Below, piece by piece: positions 35,696 to 45,963 of a stretch of 64,000 bases of DNA. Every line of letters begins with the position of its first letter. Position 1 is the stretch's first letter. A program made the position numbers and the translations under genes. The stretch is from Campylobacter rectus (GTDB lineage: Bacteria > Campylobacterota > Campylobacteria > Campylobacterales > Campylobacteraceae). The notes beneath the pieces are model-generated. The model was not told where the DNA came from and did not search any database. It was given only the letters and a program-made list of their open reading frames with translations. The stretch spans positions 1,054,001 to 1,118,000 of the forward strand of contig NZ_CP012543.1 in assembly GCF_004803795.1 (NCBI RefSeq). The letters run 5' to 3'.

Positions 35696-36315
35696 AATGC
35701 GTGATATTTGATATGGACGGCACGCTCATAGATAGCGCAAAAGCGATCTGCGAGACGGTAAACGAGGTGCGGCGGGAGCTGGGGCTTGAGGGCGATCTGG
35801 CGGCGGAGTTTATCGTAAAGGCCATAAACGAGCCTGGGCGAAATTTGGGGCTTGACTTCTACGGTATCGATAAGCCGGATATGAAGCTGCGGGATAACTT
35901 TGAAGCTAAATTTAAGAAAAACTACCGCGAATACGCCGCGGCATACGAGGGCGCCCGGGAGCTGCTAGCCGGGCTAAAAGAGGCGGGGCATTTCGTCGCG
36001 CTTGCCAGCAATGCGCCGCGATATACTTTGGATGAAATTTTACAAAAAAGCGGGATATTTAAATTTTTTGATCTCATCGTAGGAGCGGATGAAAATATAC
36101 CTCAAAAACCTGATCCTGCGATGCTAAATTTGATATTAAAATCGGGCGAATTTGATAAGGCGATATTTGTCGGAGATAGTAAAAAAGATGAGCTTGCCGC
36201 ACGTAACGCAGATATGAAATATCTAAACGTTTGTTGGGGTTTCGGTAGCGAAAGTCCAAGCTGCGACAATGTCTTTACGGTGGCTGAAGCAGCCCTATAT
36301 ATCGAGAAATTATAA
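35692..36315 (+). CDS. HAD-superfamily phosphatase
   Basis: A 207-residue HAD hydrolase. Motif I is IFDMDGTLIDSA with two aspartates at the start; motif II is ALASNAPRYTL; the motif III lysine/IV region is PDPAMLNLI with FVGDSKKDELAARNA. The inserted helical cap (residues 15-80) is of the phosphoglycolate-phosphatase type. Substrate unknown. The gene overlaps 35363 and corresponds to Cj1233. Confidence 0.87.
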   Translation: MKCVIFDMDGTLIDSAKAICETVNEVRRELGLEGDLAAEFIVKAINEPGRNLGLDFYGIDKPDMKLRDNFEAKFKKNYREYAAAYEGARELLAGLKEAGHFVALASNAPRYTLDEILQKSGIFKFFDLIVGADENIPQKPDPAMLNLILKSGEFDKAIFVGDSKKDELAARNADMKYLNVCWGFGSESPSCDNVFTVAEAALYIEKL

Positions 36316-36405
36316 AAATTTAGCGTATTATAGTATGTATGATTTTAGGTAAGATTTTACAAAAAATAATATGTATCTTAAGATTTACAAAAGGTTTTAA
36401 AATTT

Positions 36406-36663
36406 ATGGATTATGATATATTTTCTCAAAGTCCGAGGGAAAAATTCTTTGAAATTTTATTTAACGCGAACAAAAATTTGGTCGAAAACGAGCTTGAAAA
36501 GACCTTTGAAAAATTTATCGCGATGAGCGAATTTTGCGAAAAAAACGGCTTTGACGAAATAGCGCAAAATTCGTTTATCTCTCAAAATCAGACTCTTGTA
36601 AATGAGAGACTAAACGACATTTATATCGGGCTTAGTGGGGATATTTTAAGTCAAAATGAGTAA
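36406..36663 (+). CDS. Small conserved protein, Cj0539 type
   Basis: An 85-residue cytoplasmic helical protein with no recognised domain (FEILFNANKNLVENELEKTF). It overlaps the next gene by eight bases and opens the run that leads to the prenyl synthase and hem genes, as Cj0539 does. Function unknown. Confidence 0.7.
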   Translation: MDYDIFSQSPREKFFEILFNANKNLVENELEKTFEKFIAMSEFCEKNGFDEIAQNSFISQNQTLVNERLNDIYIGLSGDILSQNE

Positions 36664-37111
36664 AATAGCCGTTATATTTTTGTTGCTTTTCGGGTCGGTA
36701 AATGCCGCCGTGATCTTTGAGGAGGAGCATCTTTTCGAGCTTAGAAAAGACGAGTGGGCGCGGGTTTTCGTGACGAAAAAAGGCACGGACGAGCGCGAGA
36801 GTTTTGATTTTCGCTGGACGCTTTTTGATAACACGAACATCATCGTGCACGCGCGATACCGAAACTATCCTCGTCAGCTCGTGATGTCGCTAAGGCGCGG
36901 CCTTGAGACCTATAAGCAGACATTGATACCGGATCTTAGGTATCCGCCTAGCGACCGCGTCGCGCTTTACCTTGTTTTTGAGGATTTTAAGCAAGGCGTC
37001 GCGAAATTTCGCGTGCTGATAAACGATGACGAACAGCGCGTGGATGTGGAGTTTTTAGACCCGTCAAAAAAGCAAAACAGTGCGCAAAATAGCGGACAAA
37101 ACGGCAGATAA
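36656..37111 (+). CDS. Exported protein, Cj0540 type
   Basis: A 151-residue exported protein with the signal peptide MSKIAVIFLLLFGSVNA, then a beta-rich body (FDFRWTLFDNTNIIVHARYR) and a polar C-terminal tail. No family recognised. It sits in the same operon between the small gene at 36406 (8-base overlap) and the prenyl synthase. Confidence 0.75.
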   Translation: MSKIAVIFLLLFGSVNAAVIFEEEHLFELRKDEWARVFVTKKGTDERESFDFRWTLFDNTNIIVHARYRNYPRQLVMSLRRGLETYKQTLIPDLRYPPSDRVALYLVFEDFKQGVAKFRVLINDDEQRVDVEFLDPSKKQNSAQNSGQNGR

Positions 37112-37124
37112 AAGTAAAATTTAA

Positions 37125-38027
37125 GTGAGCCAAATGGAAAAAATCGACGAAATAATGAAAAATTTTATCGCGGAGCTAGGATACGAGCCGGCAAACGCGA
37201 TGTTCGAGCGGATAAATTCCGGCAAAAAGCTGCGCTCTAAGCTGCTTTTAAAAATAGCGGGGCAGAGCGAACAAAGTCTAAAAATTTGCGCGATTATCGA
37301 GCTTATTCATCTAGCTAGCTTGCTTCACGACGACGTGATAGATGACGCGGGCACCAGACGCGGCAGTCCGAGCATAAACGCGAGTTTCGGCGCCAAAAAC
37401 GCCGTGATGCTGGGTGACATCCTCTACTCAAAGGGCTTTTACGAACTCTCAAAATTTCCGCACGAGATCGCGGGCGAGATATCGGGCGCGGTGAGTAAGT
37501 TGAGCGTGGGCGAGATGATGGACGTGGAGCTATCGGCTAAATTTAACGAAAATATCGCGGCGTATGAAACGATGATCTACTATAAAACCGCCGTTTTGAT
37601 CGAAGCCGCCGCTGCGGTCGGAGCAATGCTGGTGGGACTTGAAACTCGTAATTTTAAAATTTACGGTAAAAATTTAGGCCTAGCTTTTCAGATAATCGAC
37701 GACATCTTAGATGTCACGCAAGATGCCGCCACGCTTGGAAAGCCCAATTTCAGCGACTTTAAAGAGGGCAAAACGACGCTGCCTTACATTTATCTTTACA
37801 AGAGCTTAAACGAAGCGGACAAAGAGGCGCTAAAAAGCCTTTTTAAAAAGGATCTGAGCGAGGCCGAGCGCGGCTGGGTGAGAACAAAGATGAATGAAAC
37901 CGGCGCGATAGAAAAAAGCGTAAATTTAGCCAAAAAGCTAGGTCTTGAGGCGATAAAATCGGTAGAGAAATTTAACCCGGACGGCCTAGAAAACATCGTA
38001 AAATCAATGATAGATAGGGAATTTTAA
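37125..38027 (+). CDS. Long-chain polyprenyl diphosphate synthase
   Basis: A 300-residue trans-isoprenyl synthase. The two aspartate-rich motifs are LLHDDVIDDAGTRRG at about 65 and IIDDILDVTQD at about 190; GKKLRSKLLL near the start binds the isopentenyl group. It probably makes the menaquinone side chain (IspB/octaprenyl type, chain length not readable). GTG at 37125 or ATG at 37134 could be the start. The stop overlaps hemA (TAATG). Equivalent of Cj0541. Confidence 0.9.
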   Translation: MSQMEKIDEIMKNFIAELGYEPANAMFERINSGKKLRSKLLLKIAGQSEQSLKICAIIELIHLASLLHDDVIDDAGTRRGSPSINASFGAKNAVMLGDILYSKGFYELSKFPHEIAGEISGAVSKLSVGEMMDVELSAKFNENIAAYETMIYYKTAVLIEAAAAVGAMLVGLETRNFKIYGKNLGLAFQIIDDILDVTQDAATLGKPNFSDFKEGKTTLPYIYLYKSLNEADKEALKSLFKKDLSEAERGWVRTKMNETGAIEKSVNLAKKLGLEAIKSVEKFNPDGLENIVKSMIDREF

Positions 38028-39319
38028 TGCATTATGCAAGCGTGAGCTTTACGCACAAAAACACCGACATCTCCGTGCGCGAGAAGCTCTCTTTCTCAAA
38101 TATCGAGCGCAAAAACGAAATTTTGCGACTCATCGGCTCGAGTCAAAACATCAACGAGTGTATGGTGCTTAGCACCTGCAACCGCGTCGAGATCATCGCC
38201 AGCGTCAAGGAGCTAGAAGGCGCCAGCAAGCACGTCATCGCCTGCATGTCGCTCATCTGTGGTATCCCTTTTGAGGAGCTGCAAAGTAGAGCCGACATCT
38301 ACGAGGATAACGGCGCCGTGCATCATCTCTTTGCTGTGGCTAGCTCGCTAGATAGCCTGGTTATCGGCGAAACGCAGATCGCAGGGCAGCTGAAAGAGGC
38401 TTATAAATTTGCCCGCTCCGACGGCAAATGCGGCGCGAAGCTGGGCAGGGCGATGGAGTTTGCCTTCAAATGCGCGGCCGAGGTGCGAAATAAAACCGAT
38501 ATCTCTAAAAATCCGATCTCGGTCTCAAGCGTTGCGGTAGCGAAGGCAAAGGAGGTTTTCGGCAGTCTAAACGGTATGGAGGCCGTGATCGTGGGATCCG
38601 GCGAGATGGCTGAGCTTGCCGCAAAGCACCTCATAGCAAACGGCGCTCGCGTCGTGATCTTAAGCCGAAATCAAGAGCACGCTAAAAATTTAGCCCTGAC
38701 GCTGGGTGATAATAATAAATTTGACGCGCTCTCAAATGCTGCGCAATACATAAATAAACACCAAGTCGTCTTCTCTGCGACCGCATCTCCGCATCCGGTG
38801 CTCATTGATGCGATGGTCGAACCGCGGGAGTTTAAGCGCTACTTTTTCGATATCGCCGTTCCGCGCGACATCGCGATCACGGAGAGTGAAAATATCAAAA
38901 TTTACGCCGTGGACGACCTGCAAGAGATCGTAAATAAAAACCTAGCTCTGCGCGAAGAGCAAGCTCAGATCGCATACGGCATCGTCGGGCGAAATACGGC
39001 GGCGTTTTTTCAGATGCTGCGCGAGCTAGCCGTCACGCCGCTAATCAAAGGCATCAGAGAGCAAGCCAAAGAGTGCGCCGGGAGGGAGCTAGCAAAAGCC
39101 CTAAAAAAGGGCTATCTAAAGCATAGCGACGAAGAAGAGGCGTATCGCTTCATACATCAGGTTTTTAAAGCGTTTTTGCACTCTCCGACTATAAATTTAA
39201 AAAGCCTGGCAAGCGCCGAGCAAAGCGAAGCTCAGTTAAAAGCGATCGGGCAAATTTTTAACGTTAAAGAGAAATCGACGCAGGATGAAAACAATGAATT
39301 TGAATGGGAGAACGAATGA
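38027..39319 (+). CDS. hemA: Glutamyl-tRNA reductase
   Basis: HemA reduces glutamyl-tRNA to glutamate-1-semialdehyde, the first committed step of haem synthesis by the C5 route. The 430-residue protein has the catalytic Cys in [10 protein letters not shown] at about 50, [13 protein letters not shown], and the NADPH-binding [16 protein letters not shown]. The dimer helix region is at the C-terminus. The start overlaps the previous stop and its TGA overlaps the proS ATG, so the operon is tightly coupled (as Cj0541-0543). Confidence 0.95.
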   Translation: MHYASVSFTHKNTDISVREKLSFSNIERKNEILRLIGSSQNINECMVLSTCNRVEIIASVKELEGASKHVIACMSLICGIPFEELQSRADIYEDNGAVHHLFAVASSLDSLVIGETQIAGQLKEAYKFARSDGKCGAKLGRAMEFAFKCAAEVRNKTDISKNPISVSSVAVAKAKEVFGSLNGMEAVIVGSGEMAELAAKHLIANGARVVILSRNQEHAKNLALTLGDNNKFDALSNAAQYINKHQVVFSATASPHPVLIDAMVEPREFKRYFFDIAVPRDIAITESENIKIYAVDDLQEIVNKNLALREEQAQIAYGIVGRNTAAFFQMLRELAVTPLIKGIREQAKECAGRELAKALKKGYLKHSDEEEAYRFIHQVFKAFLHSPTINLKSLASAEQSEAQLKAIGQIFNVKEKSTQDENNEFEWENE

Positions 39320-41028
39320 AATTTAGCAAACTTTACGCGCCGACGGCAAAAGAAGCGCCCAAAGACGCGAGTTTGGCAAGCCACAAATTTTTGCTCCGAG
39401 CGGGCTACGCCGAGCAGGTGGGTAGCGGACTTTATAACTTTTTGCCGCTTGGCAAACGGGTGCTTGAAAATATAAAAAATATCGTCAAAGAGGAGCTTGA
39501 CGAAGCGGGCGCGCAGGAGATATCGATGAGCTTCGTCACGTCTGCGGATCTTTGGCGCGAGAGCGGACGTTTTGACGTCTACGGCAAGGAGCTTTTGCGC
39601 TTTAAGGACCGCAAAGAAAACGACTTTGTGCTAAGCCCGACAAACGAAGAGAGCGTGGTCGCGCTCGTGCGAGGCAAGGTAACGTCCTACAAGCAACTGC
39701 CGCTAAATTTGTATCAGATAAATACCAAATTTAGAGATGAAGCAAGGCCGAGATTCGGGCTACTTAGAGGGCGCGAGTTTTTGATGAAAGACGGATATAG
39801 CTTCCACGCAAACGCCGAGGATCTGGACCGCGAATTTGACCTGATGGAAAAAACTTATAGCAAAATTTTTACTCGTCTTGGGTTAAATTTCCGCGCGGTT
39901 AGAGCCGATAGCGGCGCGATAGGCGGCAGCGGAAGCAAGGAATTTATGGTGCTGGCAAATAGCGGCGAGGACGATATCATCGTCTGCGAAAACTGCGACT
40001 ACGCCGCAAACATAGAGGCCGCAACCCGCGCAAAACGAACGACGCAGGCCGAAAGGCCCGAGGCCGATGCGGCTAAATTTTTAACGCCCGATGCCAAAAC
40101 CATCAAAGACGTGGCGGAGTTTTTTAGAGTTGATGAGTTTTACTGCATAAAAGCTGTGATAAAAAAGGCGATTTTTATTGACGCCAAAGGCGAAAAGAGT
40201 GAGAAAATCGTGGTATTTTTCGTGCGCGGCGAGGACGAACTACAAGAGGTCAAGGCTCAAAACGCGTGCGCAGCGCTCGAGCTAGCGGACGCGACCGAGG
40301 CCGAGATTGCGGCGGCCGGGTTAGTCGGCGGATTTTGCGGACCGGTCGGACTAAAGGGCGTGGAGTTTTACATCGATAAAGAGCTTGAAGGCGAGTCGCA
40401 GATGATCTGCGGCGCAAACGAGCGGGATTATCACTTCGTCGGCGTTAGCGTTAGCAGCTTTAACTCTGAGCGCTTCAAAGACTTAACCGCCGTAAAAGCG
40501 GGCGATAAGTGCCCTTGCTGCGGCGGAAATTTAAGCGTTAGTAAAGGTATCGAGGTCGGGCATATATTTAAGCTGGGCACCAAGTACTCAGAGCCGATGA
40601 ATGCTACGTTTTTGGATGAAAACGGCAAGGCAAAACCGTTTATTATGGGATGCTACGGTATCGGCGTTAGCCGCCTGGTAGCCGTCGCCGTCGAGGCCAA
40701 GCACGATGAAAAAGGCATAATCTGGAACGAAACCCTATCTCCGTTTAAATTTGAAATCATCATCTCAAATTTAAAGGACGAAGAGGGCGTCAAATTTGCG
40801 CAGGGGCTTTACGAGGACTTGCGCGAGGCGGGCGTTTCGGTGCTACTTGACGATAGAAATGAGCGCTTTGGCGTTAAAATGAGCGAATTTGAACTGATGG
40901 GATTTCCTTATGCCGTGATCGTGGGCAAGGGGCTGGCAGAAGGCACGGTAGAGCTTGTTACGCGGGGTGGCCTAGTTAAAGAAACGGTCAAAGCGAGCGA
41001 AATTTTAGCGCGCCTAAAGAGCCTATGA
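39316..41028 (+). CDS. proS: Prolyl-tRNA synthetase
   Basis: A 570-residue class II synthetase of the bacterial type. Motif 2 is in [35 protein letters not shown] and LSPTNEESV are other class marks, and an editing domain (about 225-395) is inserted before motif 3 ([13 protein letters not shown]). I took the ATG at 39316, which overlaps the hemA stop in ATGA, not the in-frame ATG at 39304. The final ~95 residues are the anticodon-binding domain. Confidence 0.96.
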   Translation: MKFSKLYAPTAKEAPKDASLASHKFLLRAGYAEQVGSGLYNFLPLGKRVLENIKNIVKEELDEAGAQEISMSFVTSADLWRESGRFDVYGKELLRFKDRKENDFVLSPTNEESVVALVRGKVTSYKQLPLNLYQINTKFRDEARPRFGLLRGREFLMKDGYSFHANAEDLDREFDLMEKTYSKIFTRLGLNFRAVRADSGAIGGSGSKEFMVLANSGEDDIIVCENCDYAANIEAATRAKRTTQAERPEADAAKFLTPDAKTIKDVAEFFRVDEFYCIKAVIKKAIFIDAKGEKSEKIVVFFVRGEDELQEVKAQNACAALELADATEAEIAAAGLVGGFCGPVGLKGVEFYIDKELEGESQMICGANERDYHFVGVSVSSFNSERFKDLTAVKAGDKCPCCGGNLSVSKGIEVGHIFKLGTKYSEPMNATFLDENGKAKPFIMGCYGIGVSRLVAVAVEAKHDEKGIIWNETLSPFKFEIIISNLKDEEGVKFAQGLYEDLREAGVSVLLDDRNERFGVKMSEFELMGFPYAVIVGKGLAEGTVELVTRGGLVKETVKASEILARLKSL

Positions 41029-41462
41029 TAAAGCATTTTTTTACGCCCTACGTCGTTTTGGAGATCGTGGCGGCGTATTTTTTTATCCACGCGTACGGAT
41101 TTTTAAATTTAGTCCTTGAGGTCATCGCGTCGGCCGTTTTGGGGCTATTTTTTATGTTTCGCGTCGGATTTTTTCAGCTCACGAGCAATATCGCGTTTTT
41201 TAAGCCATCAGACGTCTTTAGTAGCGTAGGTATGGCGATCGGGGGCTTTTTTATGTTTATCCCAGGGCTTATCACCGACGTTTTTGGTGCGGCGATCGTA
41301 GTGGTCGCATTTTTTGCAAATTTAAAAAACGGCGGCGAACGCAAGAGCGGGAGCGAATATTATTACGAAAAATTTGAAAGCAAACAGAGCAAACCACGCG
41401 ATGACGGCGATATCATCGACGTCGAAGTCGTAGAAGAAAAGGGGCAAATATGGAAAAACTAA
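41025..41462 (+). CDS. fxsA: FxsA-family membrane protein
   Basis: A 145-residue inner-membrane protein. Helices lie at about 8-25, 28-48 and 70-98; the FxsA marks are [16 protein letters not shown] and the early [12 protein letters not shown]. FxsA affects phage exclusion and membrane processes in E. coli, with no known enzyme role. The acidic tail overlaps hemC by 13 bases. Equivalent of Cj0544. Confidence 0.85.
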   Translation: MIKHFFTPYVVLEIVAAYFFIHAYGFLNLVLEVIASAVLGLFFMFRVGFFQLTSNIAFFKPSDVFSSVGMAIGGFFMFIPGLITDVFGAAIVVVAFFANLKNGGERKSGSEYYYEKFESKQSKPRDDGDIIDVEVVEEKGQIWKN

Positions 41463-42379
41463 AAATCGCAACGAGAAAAAGCGTGCTGGCTATGTGGCAA
41501 AGCGAGCATATCAGGGATAAAATTTTATCGCGCTACCCGGAGCTTGCGGTCGAGCTAACCGGTATGAAAACCAAAGGCGACGTGATACTCGACACGCCGC
41601 TAGCTAAGATCGGCGGCAAGGGGCTTTTTACAAAAGAGCTAGAAGACAGCATGCTAAGCGGCGAAACGCACATCGCCGTGCATAGTCTAAAAGACGTGCC
41701 CGTCGTATTTCCGGAGGGGCTAGTGCTAGCCGCGATCTGCTCGCGCGAGGACGTGAGAGATGCGATGTTAAGCGAAAAATACGCTAAATTTGAGGATTTG
41801 CCCGAGGGCGCGCGCGTGGGCACGACCAGCCTGCGCCGCAAGATGCAGCTTTTAGCGATGCGTCCGGACCTTGAGATAATCTCGCTGCGAGGCAACGTCC
41901 AAACTCGTTTGCGCAAGCTAAAAGAGGGCGAATTTGATGCGATCATACTAGCGATGGCGGGCGTAAACCGCTTAAATTTACGCTCCGAGGTCGCGCATAT
42001 AGTGCCGTTTGAGCTAGATCAGATGATACCTGCGATGGGGCAGGGGGCGCTCGGTATCGAGGCTAGAGAGGACGCTGAAATTTTAAATTTGATAGAGTTT
42101 TTGAAAGATGAAAAAGCTGTGATAGAGACGACCGTGGAGCGCGATTTCGTCGCGATGCTAGAGGGCGGCTGCCAGGTGCCTATCGGCGTAAATGCAAATT
42201 TAAACGGCGATAAGATCGAGATACGCGCCGTCGTGGGACTGCCCGACGGTAGCGAGAGCATACGCGAAAATATCGTCGCGCAAAAAAGCGAGTGGAAAAG
42301 CGTGGGCGCCGAGCTTGGACGGATATTTATCGGCAAGGGCGCAAAAGAGCTGCTAAAACGCGCCGAGGAGATGGCGTAG
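41450..42379 (+). CDS. hemC: Porphobilinogen deaminase (hydroxymethylbilane synthase)
   Basis: HemC joins four porphobilinogens into hydroxymethylbilane. The 309-residue protein has the start [34 protein letters not shown] for substrate binding and the dipyrromethane cofactor cysteine in [11 protein letters not shown] at about 240. Last intact gene of the block before decayed DNA; in C. jejuni it is directly followed by ubiD. Confidence 0.96.
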   Translation: MEKLKIATRKSVLAMWQSEHIRDKILSRYPELAVELTGMKTKGDVILDTPLAKIGGKGLFTKELEDSMLSGETHIAVHSLKDVPVVFPEGLVLAAICSREDVRDAMLSEKYAKFEDLPEGARVGTTSLRRKMQLLAMRPDLEIISLRGNVQTRLRKLKEGEFDAIILAMAGVNRLNLRSEVAHIVPFELDQMIPAMGQGALGIEAREDAEILNLIEFLKDEKAVIETTVERDFVAMLEGGCQVPIGVNANLNGDKIEIRAVVGLPDGSESIRENIVAQKSEWKSVGAELGRIFIGKGAKELLKRAEEMA

Positions 42380-42383
42380 AGGC

Positions 42384-42745
42384 GTGCTTGAGCTAAATTT
42401 TAAAGCAAAAGCCGTAACCACTACTAAATAGCAAAGACAACTACTATATGATCGGTCTTGCAGAGGGCAAATAGGGCTACAAACTACATAATCTTTCAAA
42501 GACCGATCAAACTCAAAAAAGATGACGATGAAAACGCCGATATAAACGGCCTATACGCGGAGTTTAGCGGCGACGTTTGCTACAACGCTTGCAAATGCGC
42601 GAGGGTCGCTGATAAAACCATCGTTTTTGAAGTGAAGGATAGCGTCATCAGCGCCAATATAGAAGGCGTGAGGCTAAATGAACGCTTTATGAAATACTGC
42701 AAAGAGATATTCGGCGAGCTGCTAAAGCGTAGCGTATCAAAATAA
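42384..42745 (+). pseudogene. Broken Imm10-type immunity protein gene
   Basis: Three pieces in different frames together read like an Imm10 protein, the immunity partner class of polymorphic toxins. They are LELNFKAKAVTTTK then TAG (from 42384), DNYYMIGLAEGK (about 42432), and ATNYIIFQRPIKLKKDDDEN with INGLYAEFSG to the stop at 42745. Family patterns such as F.AKAV, IGLAD, NYIIFQR and Y.E fall in order. At least one stop and two frame changes break it, so it is not functional. It sits just five bases after hemC. Confidence 0.7.
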
Positions 42746-43266
42746 TTTGTTTAAATTTAGAGATAAAAAGACAAAAATTTCTAAAATTTGCCGCCGTTTC
42801 GGGGTCGCAGCACTACCTATCGCGCTAAGCGCTAAAAGCGAAAATACGGGTAAAGTATCGCGAAATAAAGCAACTATGAAACGCTCTGAAAAGTCTATAA
42901 ACAGCGCAGACGAGGCGGCGTTAAAAGAACTTGGGTTTTAAAGCGCCTTTCGTCACGCTTGCTTCGCCTGAGCAGAGGGTATTTCGTGGTAGCAAAAATG
43001 ATGCGAGATAGCTTCTCTGACGTGTAGCGAGCGATGCAAGATACGGTGTAGTGGACGCGGTAGCCGATGAGCGCTGCGTTGCGGTGTATTGGCTCTGCAC
43101 GGGTACGCATGAGTACGACTTTTACGGGCGTTGCAGCGACGGGACGAAAATTTTACGCTTGCGTAATGAATTTTTATTATTTAAAGGGCGAGGCAAGATC
43201 GCAAACGACGTGGCGGCGGAGGGTATGATCGATACCCTGCGAGCTATCGGCGCGTGCGATAAATAG
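42746..43266 (+). pseudogene. Decayed coding traces, one resembling a SnoaL-like fold
   Basis: The open frame from about 43021 to 43266 reads VADERCVAVYWLCTGTHEYD then FYGRCSDG and FKGRGKIANDVAAEG; the order VA..W...GTH..F.G..G...F...GKI matches the C-terminal half of SnoaL-like/NTF2-fold proteins, a weak pattern match. No start or N-terminal half is present. Upstream (42747-42941) is a short basic frame with no recognised family. I treat the whole as remnants. Confidence 0.4.
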
Positions 43267-43339
43267 TCGCTCCCTGTTTTGCTTCGCCTTTTTCAGCTAT
43301 TTTTGGCTAAAATCGCCCAAAAATCAAAAAAGGCGAAAT

Positions 43340-45148
43340 ATGGACTACATCAAGCTTCTAAAAGATAACGGCCTACTGCGCGTCATCGACGAGCCTGCGG
43401 ATATCGATCTAGAGATCGCACACGCAAGCTACATCGAGGTCAAGCGAGAAAACTCGCAGGCGCTGCTTTTTACAAATCCTATCTGCAAAAAAACGGGACG
43501 CAAATTTGCTCCCGTACTAACCAATATCTACGGCTCAAAGCGCGCTTTAGAGCTTATTTTCGGACGGGATCCGGACGAGATCGCGGACGAGATCGAGCGG
43601 CTTTTAAAACTCAAAAAGCCTAAGAGCTTTGGCGAAAAGCTAAATTTTGCCGCGTATTTGTTTGAGATGAGAAAAATTTTCACGAAAAGATTAAAGGGCG
43701 AGGGCGAGTGCCAGCAGGTCAAATTTACGGGTGATGAGGTCGATCTGTTCTCTCTTCCCGCGCTAAAGACGTGGCCGCTTGACGGAGGCGCCTTTATCAC
43801 GATGGGGCAGGTCTATACGCAGAGCCCGGGCGGCGAGCTGCAAAACGTCGGCATGTACCGATTGCAAATTTACGATAAAAATCGTCTCGGCATGCACTGG
43901 CAGATCCACAAAGACGGCGCGAATTTCTTTAACGAATACAAGCGCGCAGGCCGCAAGATGCCCGTATCCGTGGCTATCGGCGGAGATCCGCTCTATATCT
44001 GGTGCGGTCAGGCGCCGCTGCCAAAGGGCGTGTTTGAGCTGCTGCTTTACGGCTTCATCCGCAAAGAGCCCGCCAAGCTCGTAAAGTCGCTGACGAATGA
44101 AATTTACGTCCCGCACGACGCGGACTACGTGATCGAGGGTTTCGTGGATACGGATAAATTTGAGTTTGAAGGGCCGTTTGGCGATCACACAGGCTTTTAT
44201 ACGCCGATCGAGCCATTTCCCGTTATGGAGGTTACGGCGATCACGAGCAAACGTGAGCCCCTGTTTCACGCGACCGTGGTCGGCAAGCCGCCGCTTGAGG
44301 ATAAGTATATGGGCTGGGCTACCGAGCGCATTTTCCTGCCGCTTTTGCGCACGACGGTGCCTGAGCTTCTAGACTACAACATGCCTGAAAACGGCGTCTT
44401 TCACAACCTGATCTTGGCTAAAATCAACGCCCTTTATCCGGCTCACGCCAAGCAGGCGATGCACGCGTTTTGGGGCGTGGGGCAGATGAGCTTCGTTAAA
44501 CACGCAGTTTTCGTCGGCGAGGATGCGCCAAATTTGAGCGATTATGGCGCGCTTACAGAGCACATTTTAAACCGTTTCGGCGAAAAAAGCTTGCTAATCA
44601 GCGAAGGCGTGTGCGATCAGCTAGATCACGCGAGTCCAAACTCGTGCTTTGGCGGTAAGCTGGGAATCGACGCGACGCAGGATTTTTCGATGCCTGCGCC
44701 GTCACTTTTGGATGATGCCGCACTGCTGGCTAAATTTAAAGAAATAGAGCCGAATTTAACGCAGCTCGTGCAGTTTAAAACAAATACCAAAACTCCGATT
44801 TGCGTCGTCAAATTTGACAAAAACCGCCTCGTAAAAGAGGTTTTTGATGAGCTTTTGAAATTTAAAGAGCACTTTAAACTGCTCGTTTTCGTCGGTCCCG
44901 AAAACCGCCTGGAAAACCCGTATATGCTGCTTTGGTGCGTGACAAATAACATCGACGCCTTGCGCGATATCTACGTGCGTGAGGGTGCGGTTTGCATCGA
45001 CGCCACGGCAAAAGGTGAGGCCGAGGGCTATACGCGCGGCTGGCCGCTGCAAACCGACTGCGACCGCGAAGTCGTGGCGGATCTGGTTAAGCGCGGCGTA
45101 ATAAAAGACGAACCCGAGCTATTTAGCAAATTTGAGATTTTCGGATAG
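43340..45148 (+). CDS. ubiD: UbiD-family decarboxylase
   Basis: A 602-residue UbiD-type decarboxylase, which uses prenylated FMN to decarboxylate aromatic or unsaturated acids. Family blocks include PLDGGAFITMGQVYTQSP, MHWQIHKDGA, PLPKGVFELLLYGFI and FEGPFGDHTGFYTP. The length is at the upper end of the family. In C. jejuni (Cj0546) the gene follows hemC. Campylobacters make menaquinone, not ubiquinone, so the substrate is probably a menaquinone (futalosine-route) intermediate; that is an inference. AAGGCGAA precedes the ATG. Confidence 0.92.
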   Translation: MDYIKLLKDNGLLRVIDEPADIDLEIAHASYIEVKRENSQALLFTNPICKKTGRKFAPVLTNIYGSKRALELIFGRDPDEIADEIERLLKLKKPKSFGEKLNFAAYLFEMRKIFTKRLKGEGECQQVKFTGDEVDLFSLPALKTWPLDGGAFITMGQVYTQSPGGELQNVGMYRLQIYDKNRLGMHWQIHKDGANFFNEYKRAGRKMPVSVAIGGDPLYIWCGQAPLPKGVFELLLYGFIRKEPAKLVKSLTNEIYVPHDADYVIEGFVDTDKFEFEGPFGDHTGFYTPIEPFPVMEVTAITSKREPLFHATVVGKPPLEDKYMGWATERIFLPLLRTTVPELLDYNMPENGVFHNLILAKINALYPAHAKQAMHAFWGVGQMSFVKHAVFVGEDAPNLSDYGALTEHILNRFGEKSLLISEGVCDQLDHASPNSCFGGKLGIDATQDFSMPAPSLLDDAALLAKFKEIEPNLTQLVQFKTNTKTPICVVKFDKNRLVKEVFDELLKFKEHFKLLVFVGPENRLENPYMLLWCVTNNIDALRDIYVREGAVCIDATAKGEAEGYTRGWPLQTDCDREVVADLVKRGVIKDEPELFSKFEIFG

Positions 45149-45347
45149 CCTATTTTGCTTAAACCGGTCTTAAAGCAAGGCTGGTTTAAGTAAATTTGAT
45201 AAATTTTATATTTAAAATTTGCTTTGTATTATAAAAATATTACCGAAAGTCGTTGTTTTTGTATAACGAGTAAATTCTAAACCGATCAATATTTAACATC
45301 ATACCGATTAACTCAAAAATGTAATTTAATATAACGCATAAATTATT

Positions 45348-45627
45348 AAGGAGTATAAAAAGATCACGACTTTAGCGCTATTTTTAGCAGCTATCAGCTC
45401 ATTTGGTTTTGCAAAAGAGATAACCATAGTGGCCGTTATACCTGCAACAAGCCCCGTTGCTACGTATGGACAGGCGGTTTGCGGGTGCCTTGTAAAATGT
45501 GTCTAACTTTAAAAAACGGCGATACCATCAAGGTCGTTTTTGCTAGAATCATAGGCGAGAAGATTGAGCTTCAAATGCCTATTTTGCAAAATAAAGCCGT
45601 AGGAATCATCGGCGAGCTTATCGTGTG
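45348..45627 (+). pseudogene. Remnant of LivJ/LivK-type amino-acid binding protein gene
   Basis: After AAGGAG, at 45359 on, a frame reads KKITTLALFLAAISSFGFA, a signal peptide, then KEITIVAVIPATSPVATYGQ, the usual start of branched-chain amino-acid binding proteins. The start codon is missing. After a stop and frame change, LKNGDTIKVVF and NKAVGIIGELIV match the following part of such proteins (GD.I..V, K.VAIIGE). The remaining ~250 residues are lost. The rest of the gap (45149-45347) shows nothing. Confidence 0.65.
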
Positions 45628-45665
45628 AAACATAGTGCAGGTAACTGCAGCGGATAAAAACAAAA

Positions 45666-45963
45666 GGCTCAATTAAACTTAAGCGGATTTTTTCTTATCA
45701 ATTTTAGTAGAATATGATAGAGCTCTCTTGTATCTCTCTTATTATTATATCTAAATTCGCATTCCTTTAGGTGCAACAGAAAATTCTCTTTCTTTATCCC
45801 TTTAAATTTAGCTAGTCTATGTTTAGCGTATCCCCAGAAATTCTCAATGCCATTTATATGATTTTTACCATTAGCGAATTCATTCTTTGAATGTTTTACT
45901 CTGTAGTGTGCTTTAGCTCCATAATCAACCAAGCCATCGTAAGCTTTCCAACAATCTAAACAT
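45666..45963 (-). mobile_element. Truncated IS1595-type element, copy 1
   Basis: Begins with the terminal sequence GGCTCAATTAAACTTAAGCG and matches the first ~300 bases of the copy at 45964, next to it in direct orientation. It stops where copy 2 begins; the missing part is not found on the far side, so it was truncated. Confidence 0.85.
45669..45932 (-). pseudogene. Transposase C-terminal fragment (IS1595, ISXO2-like)
   Basis: The 87-residue frame is the C-terminal part of an ISXO2-like DDE transposase, with HINGIENFWGYAKHRLAKFK holding the last catalytic acid. The N-terminal two-thirds are absent, so it is not functional. It is nearly identical to the same part of the copy at 45967. Confidence 0.85.
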
